Positions 5,083 to 11,049 of a DNA stretch of 11,049 nt are shown here, in pieces. Under the pieces are notes generated by a model. That model saw nothing but the letters and a program-made list of their open reading frames with translations, searched no databases and was not told where the DNA came from. Made by a program: the position numbers and the translations under genes. Source of the DNA: Candidatus Omnitrophota bacterium (lineage in GTDB: Bacteria > Omnitrophota > Gorgyraeia > 2-01-FULL-45-10); contig JAPLMH010000074.1 of assembly GCA_026387135.1 (NCBI GenBank), forward strand, positions 1 through 11,049. Direction: 5' to 3'. Each line of letters begins with the position of its first letter. The first letter of the stretch is position 1.

Positions 5083-6855
5083 ATGGATAGATTCCTTCCG
5101 ACGTCAAAAGATGATATGAAGAAACTGGGCTGGGACGAGCTCGATGTCATACTGATCACAGGCGATGCTTATGTGGATCATCCCTCCTACGGAGCCGCGC
5201 TTATAGGCAGAGTTTTGGAGAGCTCGGGGTTCAGTGTGGGCATAATAGCTCAGCCGGATTGCCGAGACCTAGACGATTTTAAAGCGCTAGGCAGGCCCAG
5301 GCTCTTCTTCGGGGTCACTGCGGGCAATCTCGATTCTATGGTCGCCAACTATACCGCGAACAAGAAGGTCCGCAATATCGATGACTATTCACCGGAGGGC
5401 AAGTCCCACCTGAGACCCGACAGGGCCAGCATAATATATGCCAACAAGTTACAACAGGCCTACAAAGGCGTTCCCATAGTTCTGGGCGGCATGGAGGCCA
5501 GCATGAGAAGGCTTGCCCATTATGACTATTGGTCGGATAAAGTAAGGAGATCGTTATTAGTAGACGCAAAGTGCGACATCCTGGTCTATGGCATGGGTGA
5601 AAAGCAGATGATTGAGATAGCCGAGCGGCTTCGGGCCGGCGAAGATATCCGCTCTCTCGATAACGTAAGAGGCACTGTAGTGGCCAGAAAGGATCTGAGC
5701 GCCGTTAAGGATCCCATAACCATCCCTTCCTACGAGGATGTCAGCAAAGACAAAAATAAGTTTAATCAGGCTTTTAAAGTTATATATAACGAAGCCGATC
5801 CCGTACGCGGAAGAGCGGTAGCCCAGAAACATGCGGACAGGTTCGTCATTCAAAATCCTCCCGCGTTGCCGATGACCACAGAAGAGCTCGACAGGATATA
5901 TTCTCTCGCCTTTATGCGCGATTGGCACACATCTTATGACAAGGCTGGCGGTGTCCCGGGATTAGATATGGTAAGAAACTCCATAACTTCCCACCGCGGG
6001 TGCGCCGGAGGATGCAGTTTTTGTTCGCTCTACCTGCACCAGGGCAGGCATGTACAGAGCCGCAGCATTGAGTCCATAATGAGAGAGATAAGCGTCATAT
6101 CGGAGGATAAGGGATTCAAAGGAACGATCACCGACATAGGCGGGCCCACGGCAAATATGTATATGGCAAAGTGCCATCTATGGAAAGAGAAGGGCGCGTG
6201 CCGCGAAAAGAGATGCCTTGTGCCTGAGATCTGCAGGCACTTCAAACTCGGATATGAAGATTCTTTGGAGCTATGGAGGAAGCTTAAAGCTATGCCGAAA
6301 GTCAAGCACGTCTTCATAGGCAGCGGCGTCAGGTATGACCTTTTAACGGACAGTTATTCGGATGAATATCTGCACGAACTGTGCGCGCATCACGTCGGTG
6401 GGCAGCTTAAGGTTGCGCCCGAACATTGCGTAGATCACGTCCTGGATATAATGAATAAGCCGAGATTTAATATCTATGAGAAGTTTACGGATAGATTTGA
6501 AAGATTGAACAAGAAGCTTAATAAGAAACAGTTCCTTGTGAACTACTTTATAGTCGGCCATCCCGGAGCAAGGCTGGAGGACGCCCTTCAACTAGCCCTT
6601 TATCTTGCCAAAAAGCATATAAACCCGGAGCAGGTGAAGGACTTTATTCCATTGCCCATGACCCTCTCCGGAGCGATGTACCACACTGAGCAGGATCCCT
6701 TTACGGGAAAGAAGCTCTATGTGGCGAAGTATCCTCGCGAAAGGATGATGCAGCGGGCCCTTCTGCAGTACAAGAACCCCCAGAACAGGCAGTATATCTT
6801 AAAAGCCCTGAAAATACTCGATAAAGAGGGCTTAAAGAAGGTCCTGCTGGGCTAA
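5083..6855 (+). CDS. ygiQ: YgiQ-family radical SAM protein
   Basis: A 590-residue protein. The N-terminal domain (about 1-290) has the family opening F-L-P-T-S...D-V-I-L-I-T-G-D-A-Y-V-D-H-P, plus VLGGMEASMRRLAHYDYW. The radical SAM core begins near 296 with SHRGCAGGCSFC; C307, C311 and C314 should bind the [4Fe-4S] cluster that cleaves S-adenosylmethionine. Later landmarks are IGSGVRYDLL, LKVAPEH and YFIVGHPGA. The C-terminal stretch (about 520-590), D-F-I-P-L-P-M-T...M-Y-H-T, matches the DUF3362 end of YgiQ/UPF0313 proteins. It is shorter than the ~740-residue E. coli protein but complete in architecture. The substrate is unknown. The start follows the previous stop by three bases with little SD. 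Confidence 0.93.
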   Translation: MDRFLPTSKDDMKKLGWDELDVILITGDAYVDHPSYGAALIGRVLESSGFSVGIIAQPDCRDLDDFKALGRPRLFFGVTAGNLDSMVANYTANKKVRNIDDYSPEGKSHLRPDRASIIYANKLQQAYKGVPIVLGGMEASMRRLAHYDYWSDKVRRSLLVDAKCDILVYGMGEKQMIEIAERLRAGEDIRSLDNVRGTVVARKDLSAVKDPITIPSYEDVSKDKNKFNQAFKVIYNEADPVRGRAVAQKHADRFVIQNPPALPMTTEELDRIYSLAFMRDWHTSYDKAGGVPGLDMVRNSITSHRGCAGGCSFCSLYLHQGRHVQSRSIESIMREISVISEDKGFKGTITDIGGPTANMYMAKCHLWKEKGACREKRCLVPEICRHFKLGYEDSLELWRKLKAMPKVKHVFIGSGVRYDLLTDSYSDEYLHELCAHHVGGQLKVAPEHCVDHVLDIMNKPRFNIYEKFTDRFERLNKKLNKKQFLVNYFIVGHPGARLEDALQLALYLAKKHINPEQVKDFIPLPMTLSGAMYHTEQDPFTGKKLYVAKYPRERMMQRALLQYKNPQNRQYILKALKILDKEGLKKVLLG

Positions 6856-6860
6856 TCTTC

Positions 6861-6888
6861 TTGACATCTACCGCCCCATCGATATAAT
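6861..6888 (+). promoter_or_regulatory. Near-consensus sigma-70 promoter of block 2
   Basis: A perfect -35 TTGACA at 6861-6866 and a perfect -10 TATAAT at 6883-6888 are separated by 16 bp. A second TATAAT at 6891-6896 is too far from this -35 to share it. It lies in the 70-nt gap before the EF-G-like gene and is predicted to drive that gene, yebC and ruvCAB. Confidence 0.85.
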
Positions 6889-6925
6889 AGTATAATTACC
6901 ATAAAAGCCTAAATGGAGGAGATCG

Positions 6926-8566
6926 ATGGCAAGTTTCCAGCCTAAGGATATCAGGAATATAATATTACTGGGCCATTCGGGATGCGGCAAGACGTCTTTA
7001 GTGGAGGCGCTTCTCTTGAATGCAGGCGCCATACCCAAGATGGGCAGGATCATGGATGGCACGACCGTCTCCGATTATAATGAAGACGAAAAAGAGAAGA
7101 AGCACTCCTCCAGCACGTCGCTCGTAAGCTTTGCGTATAAATCAAAGAAGATAAACATAATAGATATCCCCGGATATACCGATTTTGTGGGGGAGATGAT
7201 AGGCGGTTTGGAATCGGCAGATGCATGTATAGTGGTGGTTAATGCCACCGGAGGCATAGAGATAGGCACAGAGCGCGCGTTCAGACTGTCGAAGGAGAGG
7301 GGCGTGCCATGCTTCTTCTTTATCAACATGCTCGACAAGGACCACTCCAATTATGATAAATGTTTCGACGACATAAACAACAAGTTCCGCAAGCATTGCG
7401 TGCCGGTCGATTATCCTATAGGCAAAGAGTCGTCATTTAAAGATGTGGCAAACGTGATAACCCAGAAAGGCGCCGAGGGCCTGGATGACGCCGAGAAATC
7501 CCATTTTAAGGCGCTCGGGGATTCTCTGGCCGAGACCGTTGCGGAGACGGATGACGTCCTGTTGGAAAAGTATCTGGACAAAGGAGAGCTTTCGGCCGAT
7601 GAGCTAACACAGGCCTTGAAGAAAGGCCTGAATACCGGGGATATATCGCCGATACTTTGCGGCTCTGCGACCCGTAACATAGGCATTAAAGAGCTTCTCG
7701 ATTTTATAGTGGACTATCTCCCGTCTCCGGCAGATAGGCCCAAGACCGAAGTGACAAAGCCCGAAAGCGGCGATAGGGTATCTTTAGATACCGATCCCAA
7801 TAAACCCTTTGCCGCGCTCGTATTCAAAACTTTATCAGATCCGTTCCTGGGACAGATATCCATATTTAAGGTCCTTTCCGGGAAATTGCAGTCGAATGGT
7901 GGTTTTTTTAATGTCAATAGAGGCGTTAAAGAGAAGATAGGTCAGATCTTCTCGCTGATGGGTAAGAACCAGGTCTCTATGGAGTCGGCACAGGCCGGGG
8001 ATATCGCGTGCGTTGCAAAACTTAAAGATACTCATACGGGCGACTCGATCACCGATGAAAAGAGCGCGGTAAAATTCGATGAGATAAAATTTCCGGAGCC
8101 TGCGGTATCTTTTTCGCTCAAACCGAAGACGAGAGCCGATGAGGATAAGATATCGAACGCCATCCACAAGATAATGGCCGAAGACCCGACCTTCAAGGTC
8201 ACGCGCGACGAACAGACCAAAGAGATGATAGTCTCCGGAATGGGAGATATGCATATCAACATGATGATCAACAGGATGAAGATGCGATATGGCGTGCAGG
8301 TGGAACTTGGCACGCCTAAAGTGGCGTACAAAGAGACGATACTGGGCAAGGGCGATGCCCAGTACCGGCATAAGAAGCAGACCGGAGGAGCCGGACAGTT
8401 CGCCGAGGTTTGGATGCGCATAGAGCCGCTTCAGCGCGGCGAGGGATTTCAGTTCGTGGATGTGGTGGTCGGCGGCGCTATACCGAGGCAATTTATGGTG
8501 ATATCGCTTTCCAGACAGCAGCGCGTCACGCATTCAGAGAATCGATGCTTAAAGCCAAGCCGGTAA
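6926..8566 (+). CDS. EF-G2-like GTPase, 5' part, truncated by frameshift
   Basis: A 546-codon frame encoding most of an EF-G-like translational GTPase. The G domain (about 9-285) has GHSGCGKTS (16-24), DGTTVSD (44-50), DIPGYTDF (80-87) and NMLD (134-137). The Tyr in DIPGY replaces the catalytic His of canonical EF-G, and the whole stretch fits the EF-G2-like subfamily rather than housekeeping EF-G. Domain II covers about 292-378, domain III about 385-460, and domain IV starts near 462. Homology stops at F523 (8492-8494); the last 23 codons are out-of-frame sequence. The expected full length is ~686 residues, so this product lacks most of domain IV and all of V. A good SD (GGAGG 6915-6919) and the promoter at 6861 precede it. 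Probably a pseudogene, or intact in reality if the assembly is wrong. Confidence 0.85.
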   Translation: MASFQPKDIRNIILLGHSGCGKTSLVEALLLNAGAIPKMGRIMDGTTVSDYNEDEKEKKHSSSTSLVSFAYKSKKINIIDIPGYTDFVGEMIGGLESADACIVVVNATGGIEIGTERAFRLSKERGVPCFFFINMLDKDHSNYDKCFDDINNKFRKHCVPVDYPIGKESSFKDVANVITQKGAEGLDDAEKSHFKALGDSLAETVAETDDVLLEKYLDKGELSADELTQALKKGLNTGDISPILCGSATRNIGIKELLDFIVDYLPSPADRPKTEVTKPESGDRVSLDTDPNKPFAALVFKTLSDPFLGQISIFKVLSGKLQSNGGFFNVNRGVKEKIGQIFSLMGKNQVSMESAQAGDIACVAKLKDTHTGDSITDEKSAVKFDEIKFPEPAVSFSLKPKTRADEDKISNAIHKIMAEDPTFKVTRDEQTKEMIVSGMGDMHINMMINRMKMRYGVQVELGTPKVAYKETILGKGDAQYRHKKQTGGAGQFAEVWMRIEPLQRGEGFQFVDVVVGGAIPRQFMVISLSRQQRVTHSENRCLKPSR

Positions 8567-8871
8567 TTTTAGAGCCCATAATGGACGTTGATGTAACCGT
8601 TCCGGACGAGGCCATGGGTGATATAACCGGAAGCTTGAACTCCAGGCGCGGCAGGATCATGGGGATGGAGCCAGGCGAGGGGTCTCAGACCGTAAAGGCC
8701 AAGATGCCGCTCGAAGAGATGTATAAATACGTTAATGAACTTAAGTCGATAACCGGCGGGAGAGGGACTTATACGATGAACTTCTCCCACTATGAGGTGG
8801 TGCCATCCAATTTGGCTCAAAGCATAATTGAGAAGGCCAAACTAACTAGAAAAGAGGAGACGGAGGAATAA
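8497..8871 (+). pseudogene. EF-G2-like GTPase, out-of-frame 3' remainder
   Basis: This frame, shifted -1 relative to the 5' part, encodes the end of the same EF-G-like protein. From codon 8500 it reads D-I-A-F-Q-T-A-A-R-H-A-F-R-E, then KAKPVILEPIMDVDVTVPDE, GDITGSLNSRRGRIMGME and the domain V end (P-L-E-E-M-Y-K-Y-V-N-E-L...R-G-T-Y-T-M). About 123 codons are open and fully conserved in character. The frame is open upstream to 8410, but that part does not resemble EF-G. An internal ATG at 8545 with a weak AGAGA could start a fragment, though this is doubtful. The TAA overlaps the yebC start by one base, preceded by GGAGG at 8862-8866. Confidence 0.85.
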
Positions 8872-9608
8872 TGAGCGGTCATTCTAAATGGGCAACGATA
8901 AAACATAAGAAAGCGGCTACGGACGCCAAGAGGGGCAGCCTCTTCACAAAGCTTATAAAGGAAATATCGGTGGCTGCCAGAGGCGGCGGTAACCCCGATA
9001 CCAATCCGCGTCTGAGGGTTGCTATAGAGAGGGCGAAAGAGTCGAGCATGCCGGCGGATAATATTGACCGCGCGATAAAAAAAGGTACCGGCCAGCTTGA
9101 AGGCGTAACATATGAAGATATAACGTTCGAAGGCTACGGCCCGGGCGGGGTCGCCGTTTATATAGAGGGCGTATCGGATAACAAGAACAGGACAACCGCC
9201 GAAGTCAGGACGATATTCACGAAGAGGGGCGGCAACATGGCCGGCGCCGGTTCAGTGGCATGGATGTTCGAGAAGAAGGGCTATATAGTCGTAAGCAAGA
9301 CAAGTGCGGAAGAAGATAAATTGATGGGCGTGGCTCTGGATGCCGGCGCGGAAGATATGATAATCGAGGAAGAGAACTACGCCATAAAGACCGCTCCTCA
9401 GGACTTCTTCAAGGTAAAGAAGGCTATAGATGATGCCGGCATAAAGACTGAAGACGCGGAGATAACTTTGCTGCCAAAGAATTTAGTGAGGGTTGAGGGT
9501 CCAGACGCGAAGAAGATATTGGAGCTTGTGGACGCCATAGAAGAGCATGAAGATGTCCAGCACGTTTATGCGAATTTCGACATACCGGATGACCTCATAA
9601 AAGAATAA
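8871..9608 (+). CDS. yebC: YebC/PmpR-family (TACO1-like) protein
   Basis: A 245-residue protein of standard YebC length. It opens with the invariant MSGHSKWATIKHKKAATDAKRG, split here as MSGHSKWATI and KHKKAATDAKRG (1-22), followed by F-T-K-L-I-K-E-I, the G-G-N-P-D-x-N-x-R-L-R block (39-49), MPADNIDRAIKKG (60-72), YEGYGPGG-type EGYGPGG (87-93) and NRTTAEVR (106-113). YebC proteins were described as transcriptional regulators (PmpR) and, with mitochondrial TACO1, as ribosome-associated factors easing difficult peptide sequences. The ATG shares a base with the preceding stop, and SD GGAGG is present. It directly precedes ruvC, a common bacterial arrangement. Confidence 0.97.
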   Translation: MSGHSKWATIKHKKAATDAKRGSLFTKLIKEISVAARGGGNPDTNPRLRVAIERAKESSMPADNIDRAIKKGTGQLEGVTYEDITFEGYGPGGVAVYIEGVSDNKNRTTAEVRTIFTKRGGNMAGAGSVAWMFEKKGYIVVSKTSAEEDKLMGVALDAGAEDMIIEEENYAIKTAPQDFFKVKKAIDDAGIKTEDAEITLLPKNLVRVEGPDAKKILELVDAIEEHEDVQHVYANFDIPDDLIKE

Positions 9609-10081
9609 TGCGAATACTCGGCATCGATCCCGGCCTGGGGACGACTGGTTATGGCATCATAGAAGAGAGAACCTTTAAGCTTATCGAGGCCGGCACAATA
9701 AAGACGCACGCCAACACGCCGATACAGTCGAGGCTCAAGAAGATATTCGACGCCATTAGCGAAATTATCGAAGAGCATGAGCCGGGCGTATTGGTTCTGG
9801 AAAAGATATATTCCCATTATAAGCACCCTACCACTGCCATACTTATGGGACACGCGCGCGCGGCTGCATGCCTAGCGAGCGGAATACATGAGATCCGTCT
9901 GGTGAACTATCCCTCTACAAAGATAAAGAAGACTATAACGGGCAATGGCCACGCATCAAAAGAACAGGTCCAGAGGATGGTCCAGAATATCTTAAAGTTA
10001 AAAGACCCTCCGGAGCCGGTAGACGTGAGCGACGCTCTGGCAATGGCGATAAGTTACTGCTATATGGAGAAGATAAAGTGA
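9608..10081 (+). CDS. ruvC: Holliday junction resolvase RuvC
   Basis: A 157-residue endonuclease that nicks Holliday junctions with RuvAB. Catalytic acidic residues are in place: D7 (GIDPG), E65 (VLVLEKIY), D139 and D142 (PVDVSDALAMAI). The length is slightly below the usual 160-175 because the C-terminal tail is short. The region after E65 is unusual: YSHYKHPTTAILMGHARA stands where many RuvCs have F-x-x-N-x-x-S-A...G-Q-A-R-G, with one extra residue. The ATG overlaps the yebC stop as TAATG and has little SD, so translation is probably coupled. It is followed by ruvA through a GTGA overlap. Confidence 0.95.
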   Translation: MRILGIDPGLGTTGYGIIEERTFKLIEAGTIKTHANTPIQSRLKKIFDAISEIIEEHEPGVLVLEKIYSHYKHPTTAILMGHARAAACLASGIHEIRLVNYPSTKIKKTITGNGHASKEQVQRMVQNILKLKDPPEPVDVSDALAMAISYCYMEKIK

Positions 10082-10701
10082 TCTCGGAGATCAGCGGTAA
10101 ATTAAAACAGAAGAAAGATACGAGTGTCATACTCGATGTCAATGGTATGTGCTACGAGGTGATGATACCTCCCGCTGTGATGAAGAACCTTGATACGGCA
10201 GGCGGCGAAGGCGCGGCCGTAAGCCTCAAAGTCTATCACTACTACCAGATGGATCAGTCAAAGGCCATACCTGTACTGGTGGGGTTCCTGAACGACATAG
10301 AGAGGGATTTCTTCGAACAGTTCATAACCGTTTCGGGCGTTGGGCCGAAAGCCGCATGCAGGGCGCTGAGCCTTTCATTCCCGGTAATAGCCGAAGCCAT
10401 AGACAACGGCAATATGGCGCTTCTGAAGACATTGCCCGGTATCGGTGAGCAGAAGGCCCGGGAGATAGTGGCCAAGCTGCAGGGGAAGGTCGGAAAGTTC
10501 TGTCTCATGAAAGACAGGGCATCACAGGAACTGCCAAAGATCAAGGAAGATATTAAAGAGGAAGCGCTTAATGTGCTCGTTCAGTTGCAGTATAAGAAGG
10601 GCGAGGCCGGCGACATGATAGAGAAAGCTATACGGCGCAATCCGAAGGTCTCATCGTGCGAAGAGATATTGAACGAAGTTTACAAGGGATCAAAGAGATG
10701 A
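10078..10701 (+). CDS. ruvA: Holliday junction branch migration protein RuvA
   Basis: A 207-residue junction-binding subunit. The N-terminal OB-fold domain runs about 1-63 (M-I-S-E-I-S-G-K-L...V-N-G-M-C-Y-E-V). Two helix-hairpin-helix motifs follow: TVSGVGPKAA (84-93) and LPGIGEQKA (119-127), then VAKLQGKVG. The C-terminal domain III (about 157-205), which contacts RuvB, is joined by a charged linker. The start is a GTG whose last two bases are the TG of the ruvC TGA, with GGAGA at 10066-10070 seven bases before it. No missing domain or frame problem is seen. Confidence 0.96.
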   Translation: MISEISGKLKQKKDTSVILDVNGMCYEVMIPPAVMKNLDTAGGEGAAVSLKVYHYYQMDQSKAIPVLVGFLNDIERDFFEQFITVSGVGPKAACRALSLSFPVIAEAIDNGNMALLKTLPGIGEQKAREIVAKLQGKVGKFCLMKDRASQELPKIKEDIKEEALNVLVQLQYKKGEAGDMIEKAIRRNPKVSSCEEILNEVYKGSKR

Positions 10702-11049
10702 CAAAAGACAAGATATTGCCCGAAGGCAGGGAGAAGCTGATCACGAATCAGGCAGATTCGGATGAAGATCAAATACTGATCCTCTCCCTGAGGCCCGGGA
10801 AGCTTAGTGAGTTTATCGGGCAGAACGATATAGTAGAGAGCCTTAAGGTCTCGATGGAGGCGGCCAGGAAGCGGAAAGAGCCTTTAGAGCATGTATTGCT
10901 ATCGGGCCCCCCGGGGCTCGGAAAGACTTCGTTGGCGCATATCATAGCGCATGAGATGGGGACCAAGATAACATCAACGAGCGGCCCGGCCATTCAAAGG
11001 TCAGGGGACCTCGTAGGCGTTCTCACCAACCTGGAAGAGGGCGACATAC
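10698..11049 (+). CDS. ruvB: Holliday junction helicase RuvB, 5' part
   Basis: The first 117 codons of the RuvB AAA+ motor, which drives branch migration with RuvA; the gene runs off the right edge. After a ~30-residue N-terminal extension come SLRPGKLSEFIGQ (30-42), the R-K-R-K-E-P-L-E-H-V-L-L lead-in, Walker A GPPGLGKTS (70-78), and S-G-P-A-I-Q-R-S-G-D-L-V-G-V-L-T-N-L. The Walker A lysine is K76. Walker B, sensors and the winged-helix domain are beyond the window. The ATG overlaps the ruvA stop as ATGA, the classical ruvAB coupling. Confidence 0.96.
   Translation, partial: MTKDKILPEGREKLITNQADSDEDQILILSLRPGKLSEFIGQNDIVESLKVSMEAARKRKEPLEHVLLSGPPGLGKTSLAHIIAHEMGTKITSTSGPAIQRSGDLVGVLTNLEEGDI

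Noticed and set aside
6891..6896. Second TATAAT as the main -10 of block 2
   Set aside because: It is 24 bp from the TTGACA box, too far; no -35-like sequence lies 16-18 bp upstream of it.
8410..8496. Start of a separate gene at ATG 8410 leading into the EF-G 3' part
   Set aside because: The first 29 codons are an alternate-frame reading of EF-G domain IV (Arg/Gly/Ala-rich, no homology to EF-G) and overlap the real frame; no SD supports the ATG.
8485..8503. Programmed -1 frameshift joining the two EF-G-like frames
   Set aside because: The 0-frame codons CAA TTT do not form an X-XXY-YYZ slippery heptamer, and a frameshift would not explain the ~38 missing conserved residues.
7835..8533. Long minus-strand open frame (232 codons)
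   Set aside because: It lies wholly inside the conserved EF-G-like gene, is Arg/His/Leu-rich without recognisable domains, and has no promoter or SD; it is a mirror of the coding strand.
1..11049. CRISPR array, insertion sequence, prophage or defence island
   Set aside because: No spaced direct repeats, transposase or integrase motifs, terminal inverted repeats, or recognisable defence genes were seen on either strand.

Overview
The window reads almost entirely left to right. It starts in the 3' end of a 23S rRNA gene, followed by 5S rRNA and a strong intrinsic terminator, and then holds two tightly packed protein-coding blocks. No gene-free stretch exceeds 300 bases. I found no tRNA, CRISPR array, insertion sequence or credible minus-strand gene. 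The host looks like a Gram-negative bacterium from a poorly cultivated lineage: there are lipobox-type leaders, a BamE-like protein, frequent ATA and AGA/AGG codons, and an unusual RuvC active-site region. My best guess is Omnitrophota or a neighbour of the PVC group, with low confidence because it rests on style and protein flavour, not on a search.

Block 1 (about 460-6855) starts at a sigma-70-type promoter just after the rRNA terminator. It runs through about fourteen small genes that mostly abut or overlap. Seven encode predicted exported proteins: a YHS-type Cys-rich protein, a fibronectin-III-like protein, a short acidic protein, a BamE-like lipoprotein, a YwqK-like repeat protein, and two tandem paralogues sharing DWVGS and FYVPxGT motifs. 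Between them are a PspC-domain protein, a stand-alone response-regulator receiver, a two-helix DUF4405-like membrane protein, a free-standing EF-Tu domain-II-like protein, YajQ, YjbQ and a YgiQ-type radical SAM protein. The block suggests envelope and stress housekeeping, but no single pathway is evident.

Block 2 (about 6861 to the right edge) starts at a near-consensus promoter (TTGACA, 16 bp, TATAAT). It carries an EF-G2-like GTPase gene, yebC, ruvC, ruvA and the start of ruvB, joined by TAATG, GTGA and ATGA overlaps. YebC is a ribosome-associated and/or transcriptional regulator; RuvA, RuvB and RuvC process Holliday junctions.

The most striking anomaly is in the EF-G-like gene. About 38 codons of domain IV are missing near 8495, and the 3' remainder is out of frame although otherwise pristine. 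It is either a very recent deletion or an assembly error. Other items of interest are the tandem paralogue pair, the coupling of the EF-G-like gene to yebC, and the run of small exported proteins. I did not find convincing evidence of a new defence or mobile system.
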